A DNA stretch of 64,000 nucleotides. It comes from Sunxiuqinia sp965230765. GTDB lineage: Bacteria > Bacteroidota > Bacteroidia > Bacteroidales > Prolixibacteraceae. Location of the stretch: positions 186,001-250,000 of the forward strand of contig CBDDLR010000001.1 of assembly GCA_965230765.1 (NCBI GenBank), written 5' to 3'. The notes beneath the pieces are model-generated. The model searched no databases and was not told the origin of the DNA. It saw only the letters and a list, made by a program, of their open reading frames with translations. Of this stretch, positions 44,447 through 53,022 are shown piece by piece; positions within the stretch are counted from its first letter, which is position 1, and every line of letters starts with the position of its first letter. Both the position numbers and the translations under genes were made by a program.

Positions 44447-44525
44447 TAGAAAAAAATTTGCACCAAAGAAAACACTTTTAGGTCAAGTGACTATAAAAGC
44501 AATATTATCTAAATGATAATTCAAG

Positions 44526-44562
44526 TAAAAACCCGGACATTTCAATGAAATAGCCCGGGTTT
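44526..44562 (-). terminator. Terminator behind the 44.6-kb glutamate dehydrogenase gene
   Basis: AAACCCGG/CCGGGTTT arms around an inner CATTTCaatGAAATG-like stem. On the minus strand it is followed by TTACTT. The T-run is moderate. Confidence 0.65.
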
Positions 44563-44593
44563 AATATGTCATTTCAATATTTTATATCTGAAA

Positions 44594-45928
44594 CTAGACT
44601 ACTCCTTGAGCAAGCATCGCATCGGCAACTTTAACAAAACCACCAACATTTGCCCCTCTTACATAGTTGATTTTATCACCATCTCGCCCGTATTTAACAC
44701 AAGCATCATGGATTTCCTTCATGATAAGCTGAAGGCGATGATCAACTTCTTCGCGTGTCCAATTAAGGCGCTGACTGTTTTGGGTCATTTCCAAACCTGA
44801 AACTGCCACACCTCCAGCATTTACTGCCTTCCCTGGTGCATACGATGCATTCTCGATCAAGTATTCAACTGCCTCAGCGGTACATCCCATATTTGAAGCT
44901 TCACCCAACATAAAACAACCATTCTCAACCAGCATTTTTGCATCTTCCAGGTCGACTTCATTTTCAGTTGCACATGGAATTGCAATATCAACAGGAACTT
45001 CCCAAGGTTTTTTGTCTGGGAAGAATTCAGCACCAAATTCATCTGCATAAGGTTCTACAATGTCATTATTTGTCTCACGAAGTTCTAACAAATAATCAAC
45101 TTTCTCACCTGTGATCCCTTCTGGATCATGAATATAACCATCGGGACCTGAAATAGTAACTACTTTACCTCCCAGCTCATTGATTTTAGAAATTGCGCCC
45201 CAGGCAACATTTCCAAAACCAGACACACTAAATGTATGGCCTTCGATTTTCTTCCCAATTGTTTCAAGCATGTGCTGAACAAAATACACTGCACCAAAAC
45301 CAGTAGCTTCAGGACGGATCAAACTTCCACCCCAAGCCAATCCTTTACCAGTTAGCACACCGGTAAATTCATTGCGAATACGCTTGTACTGTCCAAACAA
45401 ATATCCGATTTCCCTACCGCCAACACCAATATCACCAGCTGGAACATCAGTATTCGGCCCAATGTGTCGCTGCAGCTCAGTCATAAAGCTTTGACAGAAA
45501 CGCATAATTTCATTGTCCGATTTTCTTTTTGGACTGAAATCAGAACCACCTTTTCCGCCACCCATCGGCAAGGTAGTCAGTGAATTCTTGAAAATTTGCT
45601 CGAAACCCAAAAACTTAAGGATAGAAAGAGTTACCGTAGGGTGAAAACGCAGCCCACCCTTATATGGGCCAAGTGCTGAATTAAATTCTACCCGGTACCC
45701 GCGGTTGACTTGAACATTGCCCAAGTCATCTACCCATGGCACACGAAACATGACAACACGTTCCGGCTCAACCATTCTTTCCAATATTTTTGCCTTCTGA
45801 TATCGTGGATTACGTTGATAAACATCCCAAATGGATTCAACTACTTCCTGAACTGCCTGATGATATTCTCTTTCACCTGGAGTTCTGGCTTTTAAAGCCT
45901 CCATAAATTCATTTATATCTGCTTTCAC
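44594..45928 (-). CDS. Glutamate dehydrogenase, copy 1
   Basis: 444-residue hexameric glutamate dehydrogenase of the S_50_I type, interconverting glutamate with 2-oxoglutarate and ammonia. Substrate and catalytic segments: GPYKGGLRFHPTVTLSILKF, PMGGGKGGSDFSPK with the catalytic Lys, and GPNTDVPAGDIGVGGREIGY. The Rossmann motif is SGFGNVAWGA at about residue 237. The coenzyme preference cannot be read with certainty. A second gene of the same family lies 216 bp upstream; the two differ in the Rossmann turn and in loops of the coenzyme domain, and each has its own terminator. Confidence 0.95.
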   Translation of the reverse strand: MKADINEFMEALKARTPGEREYHQAVQEVVESIWDVYQRNPRYQKAKILERMVEPERVVMFRVPWVDDLGNVQVNRGYRVEFNSALGPYKGGLRFHPTVTLSILKFLGFEQIFKNSLTTLPMGGGKGGSDFSPKRKSDNEIMRFCQSFMTELQRHIGPNTDVPAGDIGVGGREIGYLFGQYKRIRNEFTGVLTGKGLAWGGSLIRPEATGFGAVYFVQHMLETIGKKIEGHTFSVSGFGNVAWGAISKINELGGKVVTISGPDGYIHDPEGITGEKVDYLLELRETNNDIVEPYADEFGAEFFPDKKPWEVPVDIAIPCATENEVDLEDAKMLVENGCFMLGEASNMGCTAEAVEYLIENASYAPGKAVNAGGVAVSGLEMTQNSQRLNWTREEVDHRLQLIMKEIHDACVKYGRDGDKINYVRGANVGGFVKVADAMLAQGVV

Positions 45929-46083
45929 CTTGATTTAGTTTAAGTTCAAAATAGATGAATAATTTCTGACAAAGGAAATGAGTTCAAAAAATCTAAAACC
46001 TGACTTTCTTACAGAAATTCACTCCCTTTAAAATGTTTAAAAACAGCGACATTTGCAAGCTTTTTTGCACGATATTACAAAAT

Positions 46084-46114
46084 AAAAAAGAGGACGCACT
46101 TGGCATCCTCTTTT
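46084..46114 (-). terminator. Terminator behind the 46.1-kb glutamate dehydrogenase gene
   Basis: 12-bp arms (46086-46097 and 46103-46114, one mismatch), loop ACTTG. Minus-strand tail of T after the stem. Confidence 0.85.
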
Positions 46115-46144
46115 ATAAGATATAATTGTGTTTTGCTTTTAAAT

Positions 46145-47497
<1,353 letters not shown>

Positions 47498-47751
47498 GAT
47501 TATATAATTTATTGGAGTGTTAAATTCCTAAAAATGAACCATCTATCCAAGCTGTTTTTAAACAGAACGGCTTGATAATATTCACGACAAAAGTCATTTT
47601 TTGAGATGTTTCGATTTGCCTTATTGCTGACATTCAACTTTTCACCCACAACACAATTTTATTTGCCGCAATTAAGATTTATTAATGAAGTCATTTTGCA
47701 GAAATTTCTTACAAATTATAATTTTACACGTTCAATTAAAATCAATTAATT

Positions 47752-48186
47752 ATGCAAGCAGAAATTTACACCAGTAAAGGTGTCATGAAGGTTAAGTTTT
47801 TTGAGGACGATGCCCCTAGCACAGTGGAAAACTTCGTAAAATTGTCAAAAGGCGGATTTTATGATGGATTGACATTTCACCGGGTAATTCCAAACTTTGT
47901 AATCCAGGGTGGATGCCCGGATGGAACCGGTGCTGGTGGTCCTGGTTACTCAATCAAATGTGAGCTGAATGGGGACAATCAATATCATGACCGAGGAGTA
48001 TTATCAATGGCGCATGCTGGTAGAAATACAGGAGGATCGCAGTTCTTTATTTGCCATAGCCGCGAAAATACTGCTCACCTTGATCGTAATCATACCTGTT
48101 TTGGGAAAGTTTATGAAGGTGTTGAAGTAATTGACGATATTCGTCAAGGCGATGAAATTGAAAAGATCGTTATTACTGAAAACTAA
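47752..48186 (+). CDS. Cyclophilin-type peptidyl-prolyl cis-trans isomerase
   Basis: 144-residue cytoplasmic cyclophilin (no signal peptide), catalysing proline isomerisation during folding. The active-site segments are TFHRVIPNFVIQGG (Arg and Phe near residues 44-50), GVLSMAHAGRNTGGSQFFI and LDRNHTCFGKV. The length fits a minimal PpiB. Two small membrane-protein genes follow in the same direction. The upstream 254 bp, shared with the divergent gdh copy 2, hold no recognised feature. Confidence 0.95.
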   Translation: MQAEIYTSKGVMKVKFFEDDAPSTVENFVKLSKGGFYDGLTFHRVIPNFVIQGGCPDGTGAGGPGYSIKCELNGDNQYHDRGVLSMAHAGRNTGGSQFFICHSRENTAHLDRNHTCFGKVYEGVEVIDDIRQGDEIEKIVITEN

Positions 48187-48250
48187 TACGACTAAAACAA
48201 TATGGCAGAATTGGAATTTTCATCTCCAGTTCTGTCTTAAATTCTCAATT

Positions 48251-48523
48251 ATGATTGGCGGCGGATCAATAGCAGCAATGGTACAATCGTTGCGCAGCAA
48301 CAGAAATCTTTTAAAAAAAGGCAGAAAAGCATTTGGGAAAAATCCAGCCAAAGATACGCCCATCCATAAAACATTGAAATTCAGAAATGTGCCAAAAAAA
48401 CAGCAAGAAAAATTTCTAATAAAATTCAAACGGCAAAAAAGAAGAGAAAACACAATGCGCATTTTTTTATGGATTATTGCTTTTATAATTACTGCCATAC
48501 TATTCTACAAAATAATCAGATAA
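48251..48523 (+). CDS. Small basic membrane protein, hypothetical
   Basis: 90 residues from ATG 48251. The N-terminus MIGGGSIAAMVQSLRSNRNL is a pattern I recall from conserved short Bacteroidota hypotheticals. A strongly basic middle follows (KKQQEKFLIKFKRQKRRE), then one C-terminal TM helix (about 71-88, FLWIIAFIITAILFY). Such a tail-anchored layout puts the basic part in the cytoplasm. The longer frame starting at 48131 overlaps the cyclophilin gene and lacks this pattern, so the shorter form is chosen. Function unknown. Confidence 0.6.
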   Translation: MIGGGSIAAMVQSLRSNRNLLKKGRKAFGKNPAKDTPIHKTLKFRNVPKKQQEKFLIKFKRQKRRENTMRIFLWIIAFIITAILFYKIIR

Positions 48524-48525
48524 AC

Positions 48526-48780
48526 ATGAGAAAAAAGAACTGGCAAATAAAACTTGGGATATTTTTGATGATCTTCAGCGGGGTGTTTTTTGGACTAATG
48601 TTACTAGTTCCTTTCATGAACCTCGAAACCAAACAAAAGGTCTTCTGGTCTTCTGCTAGTTTCATTGCCATGGAAGTCGTGTTCTGGGCTGGTGGCCTTT
48701 TAGTTGGAAAAGAACTTTTCGTAAGGTATAAAGCTAAACTAAACCCTGTAAATTGGTTTAAGAAAAAACAACAGGAATAA
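48526..48780 (+). CDS. Small two-TM protein, transporter-suffix-domain-like
   Basis: 84 residues beginning 2 nt after the preceding stop, so surely in the same transcript. Two TM helices, about 9-30 (LGIFLMIFSGVFFGLMLLVP) and 40-62 (FWSSASFIAMEVVFWAGGLL), with short basic ends (MRKKNWQIK and the terminal WFKKKQQE). The pattern, including the Phe/Gly-rich first helix and VFWAGGLLVGKE, matches small proteins labelled as transporter suffix domain. No function is established. Confidence 0.6.
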   Translation: MRKKNWQIKLGIFLMIFSGVFFGLMLLVPFMNLETKQKVFWSSASFIAMEVVFWAGGLLVGKELFVRYKAKLNPVNWFKKKQQE

Positions 48781-48809
48781 AAAAACGCCACCTAAATTTT
48801 AGATGGCGT
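48781..48809 (-). terminator. Terminator between converging genes at 48.8 kb
   Basis: 12-bp arms ACGCCAcCTAAA/TTTAGaTGGCGT. On the minus strand the stem is followed by TTTTTTTATT, so it serves the gene at 48831. On the plus strand the tail is poor. Confidence 0.75.
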
Positions 48810-48830
48810 CTAATTTATACTAGTATCCTC

Positions 48831-49523
48831 TTAATTTCTCATAATAATTGGTGCAAGTTCTTTTTTCAGCTTGTTGTATTCCGACTCCTCTATTATCCCT
48901 AACTCCATCAATTCTTTTGTTTCCTTCAATTTTGCAATAGCTTCTTCACGGGTCATTGGGGCATTCATGCTTTTTATCTCCCCGGCGATAACAGCTTTTT
49001 CATAGTCAGTAACAGACATGTATTTGTTTATTCCAAAGGCTCTACCATTTGGTTCACCCAAAAGCATTAAAACCCTCAAAGGCTTTTTTCGGCTTCCTTT
49101 GTGGATAACCCTCATTTCTGAAATCACAACGATTTCACCCTGCATTTTCGCAGGAGCATTATTTGGCCCAAGGTTATCGCCAGCAGCAAGCAAATTACCA
49201 ACACCACCAGGTCGCCCTAAAATAATATTTGTAAAGCTGTTTTGTGTTTTTGATTTTGCAGTCCCAACACCGATTTCGTTGCCGCCACCTACACCACTCG
49301 TGTTTGTGGTAGAACCGGAAGGATAACCGATAATCAGACTGTCTCCAAGGCTCAAAACAGAGCCATCGGAAGAAGTGTATTTATTTAAATGTGTATTGTT
49401 TGATATCTTCTGGAATACATCTGAGTTCTGACAATCATCAAAGGTAAGATGATCAACTTTTTTTTGTGCAGAAACTGCAAATGTTACCATTAAAAATAAA
49501 ATTAGGATGGAGTACTTCATCAT
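48831..49523 (-). CDS. Exported protein of unknown function with a SHOCT-like C-terminal helix pair
   Basis: 230 residues. A signal peptide (MMKYSILILFLMVTFAVSAQ) precedes a beta-rich domain (about 25-165) with a Gly/Asn-rich middle (NTSGVGGGNEIGVGT). VLSLGDSLIIGYPSG near residue 57 is reminiscent of a small SH3-like or SbsA-like fold, but I cannot name it. The C-terminal 40 residues (TREEAIAKLKETKELMELGI, then EESEYNKLKKELAPI) resemble the SHOCT oligomerisation module. It is alone, converging with the small-membrane-protein genes. Start is 49523 or 49520 (MM). Confidence 0.6.
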   Translation of the reverse strand: MMKYSILILFLMVTFAVSAQKKVDHLTFDDCQNSDVFQKISNNTHLNKYTSSDGSVLSLGDSLIIGYPSGSTTNTSGVGGGNEIGVGTAKSKTQNSFTNIILGRPGGVGNLLAAGDNLGPNNAPAKMQGEIVVISEMRVIHKGSRKKPLRVLMLLGEPNGRAFGINKYMSVTDYEKAVIAGEIKSMNAPMTREEAIAKLKETKELMELGIIEESEYNKLKKELAPIIMRN

Positions 49524-49680
49524 GTAGAATTTTAGTTGTTTTAATAAAAAATTGGTTTATAAAATTTGAGAATTAATTTCACCATCAAGAACGGAAAATG
49601 ATAACAAATTGTTATTTATCACAATGCCGACTAAGATAAACAATCTGCGTGCCACAATTCAAACATTTAGGTAAAATATT

Positions 49681-50238
49681 CTATAAATTTACATCTTCTT
49701 TTGAATTCAGATTTTTAAAAAGATTAGGATATTGAGAAAGAAGGAGTTCCGCATCGAAAAAATCCAGATCACACTCTCTAATTATTTTTTGAACCTTTAA
49801 GTCCCCTTTTATGATTTTCTCATAAAAAAATACGGAAAGCCGTTTTTGATAAATCCCAATAAGCGGCTCAATCCCTTTTTCATGGATTGGTATAATCACA
49901 TCCTGATCCGCAAATTGTTCAATTAATTTTTCAAAAAGAACTGGCTCAATAAAAGGACTATCGCAACTAACGACAAGATTCATATTATTTGATGATTTTG
50001 TCAAGGTTGCCTCCAGGCCAGCAATGGGACCACTATCTTTAAAATTGTCTGGAACAACCCTGCAACCTAGAGAATGATAATCAGGAGAGTTTGAACTAAC
50101 TAATAGTTCCTGGCAAAATGGACTTAAAAGCTCTATGGAATACTCAATTAATTTTTTTCCACGATACTCCATCATTCCTTTATCCTGCCCCATCCTACTG
50201 GATTTCCCGCCAGAAAGTATTATTCCCGTAATTTGCAT
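49681..50238 (-). CDS. mobA: Molybdenum cofactor guanylyltransferase
   Basis: Transfers GMP from GTP to molybdopterin to form the MGD cofactor. 185 residues from ATG 50238 (MQITGIILSGGKSSRMG); the longer frame to 50286 adds an unrelated hydrophobic stretch. The nucleotide-binding signature GGKSSRMGQDKGMMEY and the metal-site motif VVSCDSPFIEP are present. No other molybdopterin genes adjoin it, but a putative molybdenum-carrier gene lies 486 bp away on the other side of tRNA-His, pointing outward. Nucleotidyltransferases of related pathways are similar, but GGxSxRMGxDK is typical of MobA. Confidence 0.87.
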   Translation of the reverse strand: MQITGIILSGGKSSRMGQDKGMMEYRGKKLIEYSIELLSPFCQELLVSSNSPDYHSLGCRVVPDNFKDSGPIAGLEATLTKSSNNMNLVVSCDSPFIEPVLFEKLIEQFADQDVIIPIHEKGIEPLIGIYQKRLSVFFYEKIIKGDLKVQKIIRECDLDFFDAELLLSQYPNLFKNLNSKEDVNL

Positions 50239-50299
50239 AAATATGAATAAAATCTTTATCAAAAATGAAAAAATTTTAGATGTCAAAAAATAAAAATGT

Positions 50300-50307
50300 T
50301 ATATTTG
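50300..50307 (+). promoter_or_regulatory. Candidate -7 promoter element for tRNA-His
   Basis: TATATTTG matches TAnnTTTG, 28 nt before the tRNA 5' end. Confidence 0.6.
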
Positions 50308-50335
50308 CACCCGCTTTTACACAAAAAGCAAACAT

Positions 50336-50410
50336 GGTGGTTGTAGCTCAGTTGGTTAGAGCACTGGATTGTGGTTCCAGGGGTCGTGGGTTCAAATCCC
50401 ATCATCCACC
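50336..50410 (+). tRNA. tRNA-His (anticodon GTG)
   Basis: G-1 (50336) faces discriminator C73 (50410), the identity pair of tRNA-His. Acceptor 50337-50343 pairs with 50403-50409 except for a U5-U68 mismatch. D-arm GCTC/GAGC. Anticodon stem CTGGA/TCCAG encloses TTGTGGT with anticodon GTG. T-arm is GTGGGTTCAAATCCCAT. CCA is not encoded. A tandem repeat of its 3' end follows (50402-50679). Confidence 0.95.
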
Positions 50411-50423
50411 CAAAACAACAGAG

Positions 50424-50452
50424 GCTTCGTCAAAAATGACGGAGCTTTTTTT
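50424..50452 (+). terminator. Rho-independent terminator of tRNA-His, copy 1
   Basis: 8-bp stem GCTTCGTC/GACGGAGC (one T-G pair) followed by seven T, 14 nt behind the tRNA. Confidence 0.85.
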
Positions 50453-50491
50453 GTTTACACAACTGGCTTAAAGAAACAGGGGTCGCCCCGA

Positions 50492-50509
50492 TTCCGATAG
50501 CTATCGGAA
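50492..50509. repeat. Perfect 18-bp palindrome, copy 1
   Basis: TTCCGATAGCTATCGGAA enclosed by CCCC (50486-50489) and GGGG (50510-50513), forming a long cruciform-prone stem in the position corresponding to the tRNA T-arm. Confidence 0.85.
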
Positions 50510-50535
50510 GGGGTCATCCACCCAAAATAACAGAG

Positions 50536-50563
50536 GCTTCGTCAAAAATGACGGAGCTTTTTT
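50536..50563 (+). terminator. Terminator hairpin, copy 2
   Basis: Same stem GCTTCGTC/GACGGAGC followed by six T, inside the second tandem unit. Confidence 0.7.
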
Positions 50564-50602
50564 GTTTACACAACTGGCTTAAAGAAACAGGGGTCGCCCC
50601 GA

Positions 50603-50620
50603 TTCCGATAGCTATCGGAA
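50603..50620. repeat. Perfect 18-bp palindrome, copy 2
   Basis: Identical to 50492-50509, again enclosed by CCCC (50597-50600) and GGGG (50621-50624). Confidence 0.85.
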
Positions 50621-50646
50621 GGGGTCATCCACCCAAAATAACAGGG

Positions 50647-50675
50647 GCTTCGTCAAAAATGACGGAGCTTTTTTT
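50647..50675 (+). terminator. Terminator hairpin, copy 3
   Basis: Same stem GCTTCGTC/GACGGAGC followed by seven T, inside the truncated third unit. Confidence 0.7.
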
Positions 50676-50723
50676 GTTTGTATCTGTCTGAAAAATATTC
50701 TCTATTTCTTTTAAATTTAGTCC

Positions 50724-51194
50724 ATGGTTTTACAAACAATTATAAGCGGCGGGCAAACGGGTGTTGACCGGGCGGCACTAGATGCCTGTATCGAGCAAAG
50801 CTTCCCCTGTGGCGGTTGGTGCCCTTCGGGGAGAAAAGCTGAAGATGGAACAATTTCTGAAGAGTATCCCTTGACCGAACTCATTTATGGTAATTACGAT
50901 GATCGTACTCGTAAAAATATCATTGATTCAGATGCTACCCTCATCATTTATCAGGGAACACTTACCGGCGGAACTCTGCTAACATACAACTACGCAACTG
51001 AAATGGGGAAACCACTTTTTCTTTTTAAGGCAGAATCGTTTTTCATCGAAGAACAACTGAAACAACTAATAACCTTCCTAAAATCAAACAACATAAAAAC
51101 ATTGAATGTAGCAGGGCCAAGAGCCAGTCAATGGAAGGAGGCTTATCATACCACATATCTGATCTGTACGAAACTCATCAAAAGCTTAAGCTGA
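50724..51194 (+). CDS. Putative molybdenum carrier protein (Rossmann-like)
   Basis: 156 residues matching the family labelled putative molybdenum carrier, related to the LOG/DprA-type Rossmann fold. The signature SGGQTGVDRAALDACIE is at residues 8-24, followed by CGGWCPSGRKAEDGTI near residue 30, NIIDSDATLIIYQG and TGGTLLTYNYATEMGKPLFL. The name derives from related molybdenum-cofactor carriers; direct evidence for molybdenum binding in this branch is limited. The nearby mobA (49681-50238, opposite strand) gives mild contextual support. It is transcribed away from the tRNA-His repeat. Confidence 0.82.
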   Translation: MVLQTIISGGQTGVDRAALDACIEQSFPCGGWCPSGRKAEDGTISEEYPLTELIYGNYDDRTRKNIIDSDATLIIYQGTLTGGTLLTYNYATEMGKPLFLFKAESFFIEEQLKQLITFLKSNNIKTLNVAGPRASQWKEAYHTTYLICTKLIKSLS

Positions 51195-51317
51195 CGAAAA
51201 TAGAATCAAATCAATTTCAAAAAGCCCTTCGAAACAAAAACCTACCAGACATAAGCAATGCCATTATAAATATGAACCAAACAAGAACAATCTAAGCAAG
51301 TTCGTGTTGCCTTTCTT

Positions 51318-51337
51318 AGGCAGTTAATCACCTGCCT
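51318..51337. other. Hairpin in the acyl-CoA dehydrogenase leader
   Basis: AGGCAG/CTGCCT arms with an 8-nt loop, 18 nt upstream of the ATG at 51356. No T-run follows. It could affect translation or be chance. Confidence 0.25.
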
Positions 51338-51355
51338 TTCAGAAAGAATAAAAAC

Positions 51356-52912
51356 ATGAATGGACAAATAGTTACAAAAACCACCTCCACGCTAAAACAG
51401 ACAGGGGCAGCACATGAGCCTTTACATACGCTTTTAGATCGGTTAAAAAGCAAAATGAAACAAGTTTATCAGAACCGAGGTGACATTAACCAATATGCAC
51501 AACAAAGAGGTCTTCCACCCTTTGCCTTGCGTGAAATTATGTCGGTAAACCCACTAGCAATAGGAATCCCAGAAAAATACGGAGGCCGTGGAGCAAAGAT
51601 GCACGAGAACATTGCCCTACTCGAAGCAGCTTCCTATGAATCACTGGCTTTATCATTAACTTTCGGGATTAATTCAGCCTTGTTTTTGCAACCAGTTGGG
51701 AAATATGCTCTTGAAGAAGTTAAATCAAACGTTTTCAAACGTTTTCTGGAACAAAAAAACATGGGTGGGCTAATGATTACCGAACCTGATTTTGGAAGTG
51801 ACGCATTGAACATGCAAACGTCATTCTCAGAGGTTGAAAACCAGTTCCATTTAAAAGGGAAAAAGCATTGGGCCGGTCTTACCGGGTGGGCAGATTTTTG
51901 GCTACTAACTGCCCGGCAGAAATCAGAGAATGGTGACCTGCTGAGAGACATTGATTTTTTCATTTGTGATGTTACACAAAAAAATCAGGGAATAGAGGTT
52001 GAAGAATTTTATGATAATTTAGGGCTTTATCAAATTCCATACGGAAGAAACCGCATCGATGTAAAAATACCAAAACAACAAAAGCTACAGCCACATACTA
52101 CTGGGGTGAAAATGATGCTTGACTTACTGCACCGTAGCCGCATGCAGTTTCCCGGGATGGGCATGGGATTTATACAGCGGATGTTGGATGAAGCCATATC
52201 TCATTGCACTCAACGTTTCGTAGGTGGCAAAAGCCTTTTCAACTATGACCAGGTTCAAAAAAGGTTAGCAAAACTTCAGGCTTCATTTACGGTTTGCTCT
52301 GCCATGTGCGCCAACAGTAGTAAAGTTGCCGGGATCGATAAGGACTTAACCGGGATTGGAATTGAAGCCAATGCTGTTAAATCAGTTGTAACTGACCTTA
52401 TGCAAGAAGCTGCTCAGTCACTCACCCAGCTAGTTGGAGCTAAAGCCTACAGAAACAGTCATATTGCCGGTCGAGGCATTACAGATAGCCGGCCATTTCA
52501 AATTTTCGAAGGTTCAAATGATATTCTTTACGCCCAGGTTTCTGAAGGGATAATTAAACAAATGAAAAAGCTGAAAGAAAAAAACATCCTTCATTTCCTA
52601 AAAGGGAATGAGCTGACAATACGATCAGCAGACCGATTAAAAAAGCTTTTCAATTTTGAATTGGATTTTCAGCTACCGCAGCGTAAGCTGGTAGAATTAG
52701 GACAGATTATTGGTCGGGTAATTTCTATGGAAATGGTTTTAAAACTTGGCGATGACGGTTTTAGAAATGATATGATACAGGGTGGCATTGAAATGCTAGA
52801 AGAAGAAATTTCAGCACTAATGAGCGTTTTTCAATCAACCAATAAACCTGCTGTGATAACAGATTATCAACAAGGAAGCTCTTGGCTGGATTTAATAAAA
52901 AAAAGTCAGTGA
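51356..52912 (+). CDS. Acyl-CoA dehydrogenase family protein
   Basis: 518-residue FAD enzyme oxidising an acyl-CoA to the enoyl-CoA. N-terminal helical domain (1-150), beta domain with LMITEPDFGSDALNMQTSF and GKKHWAGLTGWADFWLL (about 138-180), and C-terminal helical domain. The conserved segment RPFQIFEGSNDILYAQVSEG (near residue 379) carries the expected catalytic Glu. About 100 residues beyond the catalytic segment form a C-terminal extension (ELTIRSADRLKKLFNFELD onward), making it longer than short-chain enzymes (about 380). It has no beta-oxidation partners adjacent. Substrate unknown. Confidence 0.87.
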   Translation: MNGQIVTKTTSTLKQTGAAHEPLHTLLDRLKSKMKQVYQNRGDINQYAQQRGLPPFALREIMSVNPLAIGIPEKYGGRGAKMHENIALLEAASYESLALSLTFGINSALFLQPVGKYALEEVKSNVFKRFLEQKNMGGLMITEPDFGSDALNMQTSFSEVENQFHLKGKKHWAGLTGWADFWLLTARQKSENGDLLRDIDFFICDVTQKNQGIEVEEFYDNLGLYQIPYGRNRIDVKIPKQQKLQPHTTGVKMMLDLLHRSRMQFPGMGMGFIQRMLDEAISHCTQRFVGGKSLFNYDQVQKRLAKLQASFTVCSAMCANSSKVAGIDKDLTGIGIEANAVKSVVTDLMQEAAQSLTQLVGAKAYRNSHIAGRGITDSRPFQIFEGSNDILYAQVSEGIIKQMKKLKEKNILHFLKGNELTIRSADRLKKLFNFELDFQLPQRKLVELGQIIGRVISMEMVLKLGDDGFRNDMIQGGIEMLEEEISALMSVFQSTNKPAVITDYQQGSSWLDLIKKSQ

Positions 52913-53022
52913 TTGACAAAACCTAAAAACTTCACTTTATAATTTAACTAAGAATACTGAAATCACTCATCTTTCTGTTACAATTAAAATCTTATTTTTA
53001 CAGGAATTGAAAATTTACACCT

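Larger units (their letters stand above)
50402..50679 (+). repeat. Tandem units of about 111 bp carrying the tRNA-His 3' tail and terminator
   Basis: The decamer TCATCCACCC, which is the last part of tRNA-His, recurs at 50402, 50514 and 50625. Unit 1 is 112 bp and unit 2 is 111 bp, nearly identical (one T fewer in a T-run and one base change). Unit 3 stops after its terminator. Each contains a terminator hairpin. Units 1 and 2 also contain AGGGGTCG, a palindrome (50492-50509 and 50603-50620, TTCCGATAGCTATCGGAA) enclosed in CCCC/GGGG, and then the next TCATCCACCC. No coding sequence is seen here. Confidence 0.9.

Noticed and set aside
48131..48250. 40-residue N-terminal extension of the small membrane protein
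   Set aside because: It overlaps the cyclophilin gene in another frame; the conserved start MIGGGSIAAM is at 48251.
50280..50471. Open reading frame of 63 codons spanning tRNA-His
   Set aside because: It covers the whole tRNA and its terminator and has no protein-like composition. The tRNA explains the sequence.
50402..50679. tRNA-His repeat as an integrative element attachment site
   Set aside because: No integrase or foreign genes lie between the repeated 3' tails; the units are only about 111 bp. An excised-element scar remains possible but is not supported directly.
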